Source: Pararhodospirillum oryzae (lineage in GTDB: Bacteria > Pseudomonadota > Alphaproteobacteria > Rhodospirillales > Rhodospirillaceae). Taken from it: a stretch of DNA of 64,000 nucleotides. The notes beneath the pieces were generated by a model. The model saw nothing but the letters and a program-made list of their open reading frames with translations. It had not been told where the DNA came from and did not search any database. The stretch spans positions 1 to 64,000 of the forward strand of contig NZ_BJZO01000003.1 in assembly GCF_007992075.1 (NCBI RefSeq), read 5' to 3'. The first letter of the stretch is position 1; every line of letters begins with the position of its first letter. Both the position numbers and the translations under genes were made by a program. This document shows, in pieces, positions 11,899 to 21,224 of the stretch.

Positions 11899-13881
11899 AT
11901 GAGTGAAAACCGTTTGGGCGAGGCCAGCTCGCCCTATCTCCGCCAGCACCGGGACAACCCCGTGGACTGGTTCCCCTGGGGGGCCGAGGCCTTCGCCGAG
12001 GCCCAGGCGAGCGGTCGCCCCATTTTGCTCAGCGTCGGCTACGCGGCTTGCCACTGGTGCCATGTCATGGCCCACGAGAGTTTCGAGGATGCCTCGGTGG
12101 CCGCCGTGATCAACACCCACTTCGTTCCGGTGAAGGTCGATCGCGAGGAGCGCCCCGACGTTGATGCCTTTTACCAAAATGCCCTGGCCTTGATCGGCCA
12201 GCCCGGGGGCTGGCCCCTGACCATGTTCCTGACCCCCGACGGCCGTCCTTTCGCCGGCGGCACCTATTTTCCCCGCGCCCCGCGCTTCGGACGGCCCGGG
12301 TTCGTCGAGGTGCTGGGGCTGGTCGCCGAGTTCGCCCGCGACCATCCCGCCCGCATGAACGATCAGGCCGGCCAGGTGGTGGCCGCCCTGGCGCGGTTGG
12401 AAACAGCGCCCGATGCCGGCCCCGACACCCCTCCCCTGCCCGATCTGGTGCCCCTGGCCCGTGTCGTGGCCGGCCGCGTCGATCCCGTGCACGGGGGATT
12501 GACCGGCGCCCCCAAGTTCCCCCTGCCGGTGGTGTTTCAATTCCTGTGGCGGGTGGGCGTGCACCAGGACCAGAAGGACGCCCGCGCCGCCGTCACCCTG
12601 ACCGTGACCCGCATGGCCCAGGGCGGCCTGTACGACCACCTCGCCGGCGGCTTCGCCCGCTACGCCACCGATGAAACCTGGCTGGTGCCGCATTTCGAAA
12701 AGATGCTGTACGACAACGCCCAGCTGGTGGATCTCCTCACCTTGGTCTGGCGCCGGACCCGCGACCCGCTGCTGGAGCGCCGGGTGCGCGAGACCGTGGC
12801 CTGGATGGACCGCGAAATGACCGGCGAAAACGGCGCCTTCGCCGCCTCGCTCGACGCCGACAACGAAGGGGGTGAAGGGGCGTTCGCCGTCTGGTCCGAA
12901 GGCGAGATCGACGCCCTGCTGGGCCCGATGGCGCCGGCATTCAAGGCCGCCTATGGGGTGGTGCCCGGTGGCAACTGGGAGGGTCATTCCATCTTGCACC
13001 GCGCCGGCCCGATCCTGGCGCCGGCCGAGGAAAGCGCCCTGGTGGCCGGGCTGGCCCCGGCCCTCGACCTGCTGCGCGGGGCCCGCGACCACCGGCCGCG
13101 CCCCACCCGCGATGACAAGATCCTGGCCGACTGGAACGGCCTTGCCCTGGTCGCCCTGGTTCATGCCGGCCAGGTGTTCGCCGAACCCGCCTGGATCGAG
13201 CGCGCCCGCCATGCCTGGGACGGCATCCAGGCCACGATGACGCGGCCGGACCAGCGCCTGGGGCACAGCCTGTGCCGGAACCAGCTTCAGGAAACCGCCC
13301 TGCTGGAGGACTACGCGGCCCAGGCCCTGGCCGCGATCGCGCTGTACGAAGCCACCGGCACCCCGGCGTTCCTGGATCAGGCCCAGGCCTGGATGGAAAC
13401 CGTCGAGCGCTTGTATCGCGACCCGACCGGCCCGGGCTATTACCATACCGCCGCCGACGCCGCCGACCTTCCCTTGCGCCTGCGCGGGCTGCCCGATGGG
13501 GTGGTGCCCAGCGGCAGCGGCCTTCTCGCCTGGGTGTTCGCCCGTCTCGCCGTGCTGACCGGTGCCCCCTGCTGGGACGACCGCCTGGAGGGGCTGCGCC
13601 GCGCGGCAGGGGCCGAGCCCCTCACCCGCTTCCCTCACCACGCCGCCCTGCTGGCCGCCTGCCAGTGGCGCGCCCTGGCCGCCGAGGTGACCTTGCATGG
13701 CGATGACGGCTCCCTGGCCGCGACCCTGGCCGCCCTGCCCCACGATGCCTATGCGGTGCGCCATGCCCCGGCGCGGGGCCCCCAGCCCCAGGCCACCGTC
13801 TGCCGGGCCGGGGTGTGCGGTCCCCTTCTTTCCACCCCCGACGCCCTGCGCGACGCCCTCGCGCTTCCCCGGGTGTCCTGA
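11899..13881 (+). CDS. Thioredoxin-fold YyaL/DUF255 family protein
   Basis: A 660-aa member of the YyaL/spermatogenesis-associated-protein-20 family: an N-terminal thioredoxin-like DUF255 domain (about 1-165) joined to an (alpha/alpha)6 barrel resembling N-acylglucosamine epimerases. The redox motif CHWC is at Cys51-Cys54, within [15 protein letters not shown]. Further family blocks are [21 protein letters not shown] and [12 protein letters not shown]. The frame opens at 11770, but the ATG at 11899 matches the family start ([16 protein letters not shown]). The substrate is not established for the family. Qor follows 15 bases downstream. Confidence 0.93.
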   Translation: MSENRLGEASSPYLRQHRDNPVDWFPWGAEAFAEAQASGRPILLSVGYAACHWCHVMAHESFEDASVAAVINTHFVPVKVDREERPDVDAFYQNALALIGQPGGWPLTMFLTPDGRPFAGGTYFPRAPRFGRPGFVEVLGLVAEFARDHPARMNDQAGQVVAALARLETAPDAGPDTPPLPDLVPLARVVAGRVDPVHGGLTGAPKFPLPVVFQFLWRVGVHQDQKDARAAVTLTVTRMAQGGLYDHLAGGFARYATDETWLVPHFEKMLYDNAQLVDLLTLVWRRTRDPLLERRVRETVAWMDREMTGENGAFAASLDADNEGGEGAFAVWSEGEIDALLGPMAPAFKAAYGVVPGGNWEGHSILHRAGPILAPAEESALVAGLAPALDLLRGARDHRPRPTRDDKILADWNGLALVALVHAGQVFAEPAWIERARHAWDGIQATMTRPDQRLGHSLCRNQLQETALLEDYAAQALAAIALYEATGTPAFLDQAQAWMETVERLYRDPTGPGYYHTAADAADLPLRLRGLPDGVVPSGSGLLAWVFARLAVLTGAPCWDDRLEGLRRAAGAEPLTRFPHHAALLAACQWRALAAEVTLHGDDGSLAATLAALPHDAYAVRHAPARGPQPQATVCRAGVCGPLLSTPDALRDALALPRVS

Positions 13882-13896
13882 CCGGAGTCCCCTTCC

Positions 13897-14871
13897 GTGA
13901 CCCTCAGTGTTCGCTTTCATGCCACCGGCGGCCCCGATGTTCTCACCGTCGAGGATCTTCCCCTCGCCGATCCCGGACCCGGGGAAGTGCGGGTCCGCCA
14001 CACCGCCATCGGCGTCAATTACATCGACACCTATCACCGCAGTGGCCTCTACCCGGTTCCCCTGCCCGGCTGCCCGGGAATGGAAGCCGCCGGCGTGGTC
14101 GAGGCCGTGGGGCCCGATGTCACCCGGGTGGCGGTGGGTCAGCGCGTGGCGTATGGCACCGGCCCCACCGGCGCCTACGCCGCCGCCCGCATCGTGCCCG
14201 AGGCCATCCTTCTCCCCCTGCCCGAGGGCATCGCCGACGAGCAGGCCGCCGCCATGATGCTGCGCGGCATGACCGTGCAGTACCTGATCCGGCGCACCTT
14301 CCCGGTGGCTCCGGGCATGACGGTTCTGCTCCATGCCGCCGCCGGCGGGCTCGGGCTGATCGCCTGCCAGTGGCTGCGCCATCTGGGCGTGACCATCATC
14401 GGCACCGTGGGCTCGGAAAAGAAACGCGAGATCGCCCTGGCCCACGGCTGCACCCATGTCGTGATCCCCAGCCAGGAAGACCTGGTGGCGCGGGTGCGCG
14501 ACCTGACCGACGGCAAGGGGGTGCCGGTGGTTTATGATGGCGTGGGCGCCGCCCTGTTCGAGGCGTCGCTGGACTGCCTGCGGCCGCGCGGCATGATGGT
14601 GACCTTCGGCAACGCCTCGGGACCGGTGCCCCCCTTCCCCCCCACCTTGCTCACGCAAAAGGGATCGCTGTTCCTGACCCGGCCATCCTTGAACCACTAC
14701 ACCGCCGAGCGGGACGAGCTGGAAGCCACCGCCGCCGACCTGTTCGAGGTTGTTCAGAAGGGCGTGGTGTCCATCACCATTGGCCAACGCTTCCCCCTGG
14801 CCGAGGCCGCCGCCGCCCACCGGGCGCTTGAATCCCGGGCCACCGTGGGCTCGACGATTTTGCTGCCCTGA
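13897..14871 (+). CDS. qor: NADPH:quinone oxidoreductase (zeta-crystallin type)
   Basis: A 324-aa zinc-independent medium-chain dehydrogenase/reductase predicted to reduce quinones with NADPH. The GroES-like N-terminal half carries RHTAIGVNYIDTYHRSGLYP. The Rossmann half shows LLHAAAGGLGLIACQWLRH for NADPH binding. Zinc-ligand cysteines are absent. The start is a GTG at 13897 with GGAG about 9 bases upstream. It follows the YyaL-like gene closely and is followed at once by a palindrome containing parS. Confidence 0.93.
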   Translation: MTLSVRFHATGGPDVLTVEDLPLADPGPGEVRVRHTAIGVNYIDTYHRSGLYPVPLPGCPGMEAAGVVEAVGPDVTRVAVGQRVAYGTGPTGAYAAARIVPEAILLPLPEGIADEQAAAMMLRGMTVQYLIRRTFPVAPGMTVLLHAAAGGLGLIACQWLRHLGVTIIGTVGSEKKREIALAHGCTHVVIPSQEDLVARVRDLTDGKGVPVVYDGVGAALFEASLDCLRPRGMMVTFGNASGPVPPFPPTLLTQKGSLFLTRPSLNHYTAERDELEATAADLFEVVQKGVVSITIGQRFPLAEAAAAHRALESRATVGSTILLP

Positions 14872-14874
14872 TCC

Positions 14875-14932
14875 CCATCCGTCGCCCGCCCCAATGTTTC
14901 ACGTGAAACATCCGGGCGCGGGCGACGGATGG
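14875..14932. repeat. 58-bp inverted repeat enclosing parS site 2
   Basis: Perfect 14-bp arms lie at 14875-14888 (CCATCCGTCGCCCG) and 14919-14932, separated by 30 bp with parS almost at the centre. It starts four bases after the qor stop codon. It could be a qor transcript-end hairpin or an extended ParB-site structure. Confidence 0.85.
14895..14910. promoter_or_regulatory. parS: parS site 2
   Basis: A perfect 16-bp parS (TGTTTCACGTGAAACA), about 10.7 kb from the candidate origin, between qor and mprF. The palindrome extends one base further on each side. Confidence 0.95.
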
Positions 14933-15057
14933 CTCCTCCCCTGCCGGCGCCGTTCCACCACCTTGCCCTTTCCGGCGGTACTCCTGCTCGCCGGGCCCGC
15001 TCGCCTGAATCGTGCGCCTGGCCCGCGCGCTTGGGTCGTGCGCGTCCCTCGTTCCAG

Positions 15058-15073
15058 TGTTTCACGTGAAACA
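15058..15073. promoter_or_regulatory. parS: parS site 3
   Basis: A second perfect 16-bp parS in the same intergenic region, 147 bp after site 2. Its flanks do not continue the palindrome. Confidence 0.95.
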
Positions 15074-15235
15074 TCCAGGTCCGGGCAACGGATTTTTCCC
15101 CTGGCTCCCCTTGGCGGCACTTTCCCGGTCCGCGCCCCTTGACACACCCGAGACCTGTCCTCACCGTCTTGTGGCCTCGCCACTTCCGACGACTGCCCCG
15201 CGGTCGCCTCGACCTCTCGTTTCGTGTGATCTCCC

Positions 15236-17857
15236 ATGACCGTCGAACCCGATCCCGACGCCCAGGCGTCGGAAAAACCCCGCACCCTCTTCGCTTCGCT
15301 TCGAACATGGATTTCCTCTCATCGCACCGCCCTGGTCTCGCTTGCGACGGTGGCCGTGCTGATTCTTGTTTCCGTGACCATCGCGTCCCTGGTCCGGGAA
15401 GTGCATTACCAGGACGTTCTCGCCGCGCTGCGCGAAACCACGGCCACCCATGTGATCCAGGCCATTGGCCTGACCGCCATCGGCTTCCTGGCCCTGTCGT
15501 TCTATGACGTGGCCGCGCTTTCCTTTATCGGGCGCCCCCTGCCGTACCGCGCGGTTTCCCTCACCGCCTTTTGCGCCTACGCGGTGGGGAACACGGCCGG
15601 CTTTGGCCCCCTGACCGGAGGGGCGCTACGCCTGCGGTTTTATGGCTCCTATGGGCTGGAGCCCGAGGACGCCGCCAAGGTCATTGTGTTTGTCACCACC
15701 GCCTTCGGGCTGGGGCTCACCACCTTGTCGGCCGCCGCCCTGGCCTGGACCGCCGACGACATCGCCCCCTTCATCGGCTTGCCGGCCCTGCCGGTGCGCG
15801 TCGGGGCGGTGATCACCCTGGCCGCCATCGTTGGCGCTTTCATCTGGGTGGCCCTGACCAAGGAGAAAACCCTGGGCCGTGGCCGCTTCAGCGTTCGCCT
15901 GCCGCACCCGCGCCTGGTGCTGGGACAACTGGCCGCCACCGTCGTTGATGTGCTGGCCTGCGCGGGTGTGTTGTGGGTGCTGATGCCCCCGGTGCCGCTG
16001 TCGTTTGCCGCCTTCGTGGCCTTGTTCACCGTGGCCCTGGGCCTGGGCGTGCTCAGTCATGTTCCCGGCGGCCTGGGGGTGCTGGAAACCATTTTGCTGG
16101 CCACCCTTTCCGATTCCGTCCCCGTGGACGACCTGCTGGGCGCGCTCATTCTTTTCCGGGTCATCTATTACATTCTGCCCCTGGTGCTGGCCGCCGTTGT
16201 CGTGACGGGGGTCGAGGTTCGGCGGCTGGTCCTGGGCCCCGCGACCTCGCGCCTGCTGGGGGCTGGCACCCGCCTGGTTCCGCCCGTTCTTTCCGCGTTG
16301 ACGGTGACGCTTGGCGCCATGCTGATTTTTTCCGGCGTGACCCCGGCGCAACCGGATTCCCTTTCGGTCCTTGCCGACTGGGTGCCCCTGCCGGTGGTCG
16401 AGGGGGCGCACTTCCTGGCGTCGATCCTGGGATTGCTGCTCATCGTGGTGGCGCGCGGTCTTGCCTTCCGGCTGGATGGTGCCTGGGGTGTTGCCCTGGG
16501 GGCCTCGTTTCTGGCCGTGGTTCTTTCGCTTCTCAAAGCCCTGGCGCTTGGCGAGAGCATTCTTTTGAGCCTTCTGATTGTTGCCCTGCTGGCCAACCGC
16601 TCGGAATTTCGCCGCCCCGCCGCCCTGGTTCACCAGGCCCTGACCCCGCCCTGGCTGGCCGCCGTGGCCACCGTGGTGATTTCCGCCTTCATCTTGCTGT
16701 TCGTGACGTATCGCGAGGTCGAATATTCCCATGCGCTTTGGGGCGTGTTCGAGTTTTCGCAGGAGGCCCCCCGCAGCCTGCGCGCCCTTCTCGCGGTCAC
16801 CTTGGGAGCGATCGCCGTGGGTCTGTGGTCGCTGCTCCGCCCGGCCAGCGGTCGCGCCCCCATCCCCCACGAGGGCGACCTGTGCCGCGCCGTGGCCCTG
16901 ATCGATACCCAGCCGACCGCCGCCGCCAACCTGGTGCGCATGGGCGACAAGAGCCTGCTGTTCAGCGACGACGGCGGGGCCTTCCTGATGTATGGCCGTC
17001 AGGGCCTTTCCTGGATCGCTCTCCTCGATCCGATCGGCGCGCGGGACGCGGCCCCGGAACTGGTGTGGCGCTTTGTTGAAATGGCCACCGAGGCCGGGGG
17101 GCGGCCGGTGTTTTATCAGGTATCGCCCGATTCCTTGTCGCTGTACGCCGACGTGGGCTTGCGGGCCTTCAAGCTGGGCGAGGAAGCAGTGGTGGATCTC
17201 ACCTCCTTTTCCCTGACCGGATCGCGTCGCTATGGATTGCGCCAGACCCTCAGCCGGGGAGTCCGCGAGGGCCTGTCGGTCGACGTTCTGACCGGGACCG
17301 AGACCGAAGCCGTCTTGCCGCGCCTGCAAGAAATTTCGGATATGTGGCTGACCACCCACAAGACCCGGGAAAAGCGCTTCTCCCTGGGGGCCTTCCAGCC
17401 CGACTACGTGCTGGCCCAGCCCGCCGCTGTCTTGCGCCACCAGGACCGGATCGTGGCTTTCGCGACCCTGATGGTCACGGCCTGCAAGGAGGAAGTGGCC
17501 ATCGACCTGATGCGCTTCGATCCGGAAGGGCCGCGCTCGGGCATGGAGTTTTTGTTCCTGCGTCTGATCGAGCGCTACCAGGCCGAGGGCTTTCGCTCCT
17601 TCAACCTGGGCATGGCGCCGCTGGCCGGCTTGCGGGCCAGCGTCTCGGCGCCCATGTGGAACCAGGTGGGCCGCGCCGTGTTCGAGCATGGCGAGCGGTT
17701 CTATAACTTCCAGGGTTTGCGCGCCTTCAAGGCCAAGTTCTCCCCCACCTGGCACCCGCGCTACATGGCGGTGGGGGGACGGGTCAACCCGGCGCTGGCC
17801 CTGGCCGACGTGGCCTTGCTGATCAGCGGCGGGCTCAAGGGAGTGATCGGAAAATGA
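15236..17857 (+). CDS. mprF: Bifunctional lysyl-phosphatidylglycerol synthase/flippase (MprF/LpiA)
   Basis: MprF transfers an amino acid, usually lysine, from aminoacyl-tRNA to phosphatidylglycerol and flips the product outward, lowering membrane negative charge. This 873-aa protein has an N-terminal block of about a dozen hydrophobic segments (35-520; flippase part, including GNTAGFGPLTGGALRLRFYG) and a C-terminal soluble DUF2156 synthase (about 545-865, with FMYGRQG-like and FNLGMAPLAGL motifs). No clear ribosome-binding site precedes the ATG. Its stop overlaps the acvB start by 4 bases, the alphaproteobacterial lpiA-acvB arrangement. Amino-acid specificity cannot be read from sequence. Confidence 0.94.
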   Translation: MTVEPDPDAQASEKPRTLFASLRTWISSHRTALVSLATVAVLILVSVTIASLVREVHYQDVLAALRETTATHVIQAIGLTAIGFLALSFYDVAALSFIGRPLPYRAVSLTAFCAYAVGNTAGFGPLTGGALRLRFYGSYGLEPEDAAKVIVFVTTAFGLGLTTLSAAALAWTADDIAPFIGLPALPVRVGAVITLAAIVGAFIWVALTKEKTLGRGRFSVRLPHPRLVLGQLAATVVDVLACAGVLWVLMPPVPLSFAAFVALFTVALGLGVLSHVPGGLGVLETILLATLSDSVPVDDLLGALILFRVIYYILPLVLAAVVVTGVEVRRLVLGPATSRLLGAGTRLVPPVLSALTVTLGAMLIFSGVTPAQPDSLSVLADWVPLPVVEGAHFLASILGLLLIVVARGLAFRLDGAWGVALGASFLAVVLSLLKALALGESILLSLLIVALLANRSEFRRPAALVHQALTPPWLAAVATVVISAFILLFVTYREVEYSHALWGVFEFSQEAPRSLRALLAVTLGAIAVGLWSLLRPASGRAPIPHEGDLCRAVALIDTQPTAAANLVRMGDKSLLFSDDGGAFLMYGRQGLSWIALLDPIGARDAAPELVWRFVEMATEAGGRPVFYQVSPDSLSLYADVGLRAFKLGEEAVVDLTSFSLTGSRRYGLRQTLSRGVREGLSVDVLTGTETEAVLPRLQEISDMWLTTHKTREKRFSLGAFQPDYVLAQPAAVLRHQDRIVAFATLMVTACKEEVAIDLMRFDPEGPRSGMEFLFLRLIERYQAEGFRSFNLGMAPLAGLRASVSAPMWNQVGRAVFEHGERFYNFQGLRAFKAKFSPTWHPRYMAVGGRVNPALALADVALLISGGLKGVIGK

Positions 17858-19236
17858 GCCTCAGGTACGCGCTGCGCCACGGCATTGCCGTGGGGCTGAT
17901 GAGCGCCGCCCTTCTGGGCCCCTCCGCCCCCGCCAGGGCCGAGGTGATCTTGCCCACGGGGACGGTGGAGACCGGGAACCTCCCCCTGCCCCGCCTGGCG
18001 CTGCCCCAGGGAAGCCCGCGCGGGTTTGTGTTCCTGTTCTCGGGCGCTCAGGGCTGGGGCACCACCGACGAGGCCCTGGCCGCCCGATGGCGCCGGGAAG
18101 GCGTCGCGGTGATCGGTCTTGATACGCCCGCCTGGCTGGCCCGCGCCGCTTCCGCCGAAGGGGAGTGCGCCGATCTGGCCGGCGACCTGGAGGGCCTGAG
18201 CCAGACCCTTCAGCAAGCCCTGGGACAAGATCAGTACCGGCCGCCGGTGGTGGCCGGGCTTGGCATGGGCGGAACCGTGGCCCTGGCCGCCCTGGCGTCG
18301 GCTCCGGTGCGCTCTTTCGCCGCCGCCCTGGCCGTGGACCCCGCGCCCATGCTGCCCCTGGGCACGCCGCTGTGTCGGGACCAGAAGCCCCCCCTGCCCC
18401 CGGGATCGGCCGGATTTGGCTTTCCGGGCGCCGACCTTGCCGACCCGGCCACCGTGGTGCTGACCCCCACCGCGCTTCCCGATGCCCGCGCCCAGGCCCG
18501 CCTGGCCCATCGCGCCCAGCCCCAGGTGCGGCTGGTCCGCGCCACCGGACCCCTGCCTGGCATCCTGGACCGGCGGATGCGACGCGTGCTGTGGAGCCTG
18601 GATCAGCCCACCGATACGTCCGTTGTCCCCCTGCCGGCCGCCGCCACCCAGTCGGTGCTGGCCATCGTGTATTCCGGCGATGGCGGATGGCGCGACCTCG
18701 ACCGCGACATTGCCCGGCGCTTGCAAGCCCAGGGGATCCCGGCCCTGGGCATCGACTCGCTTCGCGCCTTCTGGAAGCGCAAGACGCCCGAAGAAGCCGC
18801 CGCCCAGCTTTCCCAGCTCATCCGCCATTACACCGAGGCCTGGGGCGTGAACCGGGTGCTGATGATCGGGTATTCCTTTGGCGCCGATCTCCTGCCCGAA
18901 ACCCTGGTCGCCCTGCCGGCCGAGGACCGGGCCCGTATCGCTCAGGTTTCCTTGCTGGCGCTGTCCCCGGTGGGGGATTTCGAAATCAACCCCACCGGAT
19001 GGATGGGCCAGCCTCCCGTGCAGCCCACCCCAACCCTGCCCGCCTTGCGCCGCCTGGATCCCAGCAAGATCCAATGCCTGTACGGACGCGACGAGGCCGA
19101 GGACTCGGCCTGTCCGGGCCTGGAAAGCGAAGGGGTCGAGGTCGTGGTCCTGCCGGGTGGTCATCATTTCGACGGCGCCTACGGCCATCTGACGGACATC
19201 ATTACCACCGGGTTGAAAGCCCGGCTGTCGCCCTAA
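17854..19236 (+). CDS. acvB: AcvB/VirJ-family periplasmic lysyl-phosphatidylglycerol hydrolase
   Basis: A 460-aa exported alpha/beta-hydrolase. A signal peptide ends near ARA-EV at about residue 30. The C-terminal VirJ domain (about 265-455) contains VYSGDGGWRDLD, the nucleophile elbow GYSFGAD with Ser341, and a late histidine in LPGGHHFDG. The N-terminal domain looks like a degenerate copy, with GLGMGG where a serine elbow would be. The length fits AcvB rather than the shorter VirJ. In Agrobacterium and Rhizobium, AcvB hydrolyses the lipid made by LpiA; the overlapping mprF supports the same role here. Confidence 0.9.
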   Translation: MSLRYALRHGIAVGLMSAALLGPSAPARAEVILPTGTVETGNLPLPRLALPQGSPRGFVFLFSGAQGWGTTDEALAARWRREGVAVIGLDTPAWLARAASAEGECADLAGDLEGLSQTLQQALGQDQYRPPVVAGLGMGGTVALAALASAPVRSFAAALAVDPAPMLPLGTPLCRDQKPPLPPGSAGFGFPGADLADPATVVLTPTALPDARAQARLAHRAQPQVRLVRATGPLPGILDRRMRRVLWSLDQPTDTSVVPLPAAATQSVLAIVYSGDGGWRDLDRDIARRLQAQGIPALGIDSLRAFWKRKTPEEAAAQLSQLIRHYTEAWGVNRVLMIGYSFGADLLPETLVALPAEDRARIAQVSLLALSPVGDFEINPTGWMGQPPVQPTPTLPALRRLDPSKIQCLYGRDEAEDSACPGLESEGVEVVVLPGGHHFDGAYGHLTDIITTGLKARLSP

Positions 19237-19359
19237 CGCCCAGGCGGTAGGCCAAAACCGCTGATCGTTATTTCTCGCGATGGTTTCTTGTCAAACCGCG
19301 CTACCTCACTCCTTACTAAAGGAAGGGATGCATCCTCCCTTCCCTCCGCGCCTTCCCTG

Positions 19360-19390
19360 GGGGATGGATCCGTTCCATCCCCTTTTTTTT
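19360..19390 (+). terminator. Intrinsic terminator of the mprF-acvB operon
   Basis: Perfect 9-bp stem GGGGATGGA/TCCATCCCC (19360-19368, 19374-19382), 5-nt loop, followed directly by eight T (19383-19390). A second hairpin, GGAAGGGA/TCCCTTCC, stands just before it at 19321-19343. Confidence 0.92.
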
Positions 19391-19462
19391 ATTCGTGCCG
19401 GGGTTGGCTCTTTTACCCGTCCACCGCTTTTCCACATCTCTCCTTTCACGAAAGACATCCCC

Positions 19463-21145
19463 ATGACCCTGCCCAAACTTGGCCTTTCCGGCAAACTGCA
19501 AAGTGTCGTGGCCATCAGCGTCATCGGATTCTTGATCACCGCCTTGATCGCTCTCGGCACGCTTCGAACCATGCTGGTCGAAGACCGGATCGACAAAATG
19601 GATAGTCTGGTCGATACCTCGTTATCGATACTCAAAACCTACGACGACCGGGCCACGGCGGGCCAGATCACCCGGGCGGAAGCGCAAGCCCAGGCCGTTG
19701 CCCTGCTGCGGGACCTGCGCTACGACGGCGCCGAGTATTTTTTCATCTATGATCAAAACGGTATTTGCAAACTCAGTCCCGGTCACGCCGAGCGCGAAGG
19801 CAACAACGCCCTCGATACCCGCGACGTGAACGGCTTCCCCTTCATCAAGGCCTTGATCGACGCCGGCAAGGCCGGTGGCGGACCGGTGTTCTATCGCTAC
19901 CAACGCAAGGCCGGTGCCGAGCCCGCCGACAAGATTTCCTACGCCCAGTATTACGAGCCTTGGGGATGGATGATCGGAACCGGGATTTATATCGACGACA
20001 TCCAGTCGGTGTTCCTGGCCAAGGCGCTGCAATTCGCCCTGATCGTGGCGCTGGTGATCGCTGTCGCCGTGGGCTTTGCCCTGGTCATCGCGCGTTCGAT
20101 CGTGCGTCCGTTACGCGGCTTGACCGAGGTCACCACCCGCCTGGCCCGGCAGGAGTATGACACCGAGGTTCCGGAAACCAGGCGCGCCGATGAAATCGGC
20201 TCGCTGGCCTCGTCCATTCGCACCCTGCGCGACGCCGCGCGGGAATCCGAAACCCTTCGTCAGGCCCAGGAAACGGCCAAGCAGCACGCCGAGGAAGAAC
20301 GCCGCCAGCGCGCTCAAAGCATGGCCAGCTCGTTCGAAGCCAGCGTCAAGAACGTGTCCGACGCCATCGCCGCCTCGGCGGGCCATCTGGACAACGCGGC
20401 CCAGCGCCTCTCGCGGGTGGCCGAAACCACGACGGCGCAAACCCAGTCGGTGGTGCGCGCCGCCGACGACACGTCGGCCGATGTCGAGGCCATGACCTCG
20501 GTTTCCGAGCAGCTTTCGGCCTCGATCAACGACATCAACCGCCACGTCAAGGCCTCGAGCCAGGCGATCGCGGCGGCGGTGGAAGAATCGGAACGCACCG
20601 ATCGTCTGGTCCAGGGCCTTGCCCAGGCAGCCGGACGGATTGGCGATGTCATCACCTTGATTAATCAGATCGCCTCGCAAACCAATCTGCTGGCCTTGAA
20701 CGCCACCATCGAGGCCGCGCGCGCCGGCGAGGCGGGCAAGGGGTTTGCGGTGGTCGCGGGCGAGGTCAAGCATCTGGCCAGCCAGACCGCCCGGGCCACC
20801 GATGAAATCGCCGGCCAGATCGGAACGGTGCAAACCGCCACCAGCGAAGCCGTGGGCGCCATTCGATCGATCAGCGAGACCATCGGCCGCATTGACGAGA
20901 TCGGAACCGCGATCAGCGCTGCGGTTGACGAGCAGCACCGGGCCATGACCGACATCAGCCGTTCGATCACCGCCGTGTCGGGCGGCAACCAGACCATGAA
21001 CGCGACGCTTGGCAACCTGCGCACCGAAATCAACGGAATCGCCGAAACCTCGTCGGCGGTGCAGGCCGCCTCGCGCGATCTCAGCGACCGTTCGCGCGGG
21101 CTGGATCGGGAAGTGGCGACCTTCCTGAAAACGATCGGGGCATAA
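19463..21145 (+). CDS. Methyl-accepting chemotaxis protein with sCache_2 sensor
   Basis: A 560-aa chemoreceptor. TM1 (about 13-35) precedes a periplasmic single-Cache domain (about 40-190), recognisable by [19 protein letters not shown] and [18 protein letters not shown]2 (about 193-215) leads to a HAMP domain and a cytoplasmic signalling domain with the hairpin tip [16 protein letters not shown]. No C-terminal CheR/CheB-binding pentapeptide is seen. The frame is open from 19280, but that stretch contains the operon terminator, so the ATG at 19463 is the start. The ligand is unknown; no che genes are nearby. Confidence 0.93.
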   Translation: MTLPKLGLSGKLQSVVAISVIGFLITALIALGTLRTMLVEDRIDKMDSLVDTSLSILKTYDDRATAGQITRAEAQAQAVALLRDLRYDGAEYFFIYDQNGICKLSPGHAEREGNNALDTRDVNGFPFIKALIDAGKAGGGPVFYRYQRKAGAEPADKISYAQYYEPWGWMIGTGIYIDDIQSVFLAKALQFALIVALVIAVAVGFALVIARSIVRPLRGLTEVTTRLARQEYDTEVPETRRADEIGSLASSIRTLRDAARESETLRQAQETAKQHAEEERRQRAQSMASSFEASVKNVSDAIAASAGHLDNAAQRLSRVAETTTAQTQSVVRAADDTSADVEAMTSVSEQLSASINDINRHVKASSQAIAAAVEESERTDRLVQGLAQAAGRIGDVITLINQIASQTNLLALNATIEAARAGEAGKGFAVVAGEVKHLASQTARATDEIAGQIGTVQTATSEAVGAIRSISETIGRIDEIGTAISAAVDEQHRAMTDISRSITAVSGGNQTMNATLGNLRTEINGIAETSSAVQAASRDLSDRSRGLDREVATFLKTIGA

Positions 21146-21164
21146 AAGAACCCGGCCTCATAAG

Positions 21165-21204
21165 AAAGGGGCGGGGAGTTTCTGGCTCCCCGCCCCTTTT
21201 TTTT
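21165..21204. terminator. Terminator shared by the chemoreceptor gene and rho
   Basis: Perfect 14-bp stem AAAGGGGCGGGGAG/CTCCCCGCCCCTTT (21165-21178, 21186-21199) with a 7-nt loop and T-run to 21204 on the plus strand. On the minus strand it ends in TTTCTTAT, so it may also stop rho transcripts. Confidence 0.93.
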
Positions 21205-21224
21205 ATTCGACGATGGATCGGCGA

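Larger units (their letters stand above)
14872..15235. other. parS-bearing intergenic region between qor and mprF
   Basis: This 364-bp gap codes for no convincing protein. It holds two perfect parS sites 147 bp apart, the first nested in a 58-bp inverted repeat. A TTGACA at 15139-15144 could be a -35 element for mprF, but no good -10 stands at the right spacing. The gap probably combines a centromere segment with the mprF-acvB promoter. Confidence 0.75.

Noticed and set aside
11755-14820. Minus-strand open frame of about 1,020 codons opposite the YyaL and qor genes
   Set aside because: It is Gly/His/Gln-rich without motifs, a shadow caused by high GC at third codon positions.
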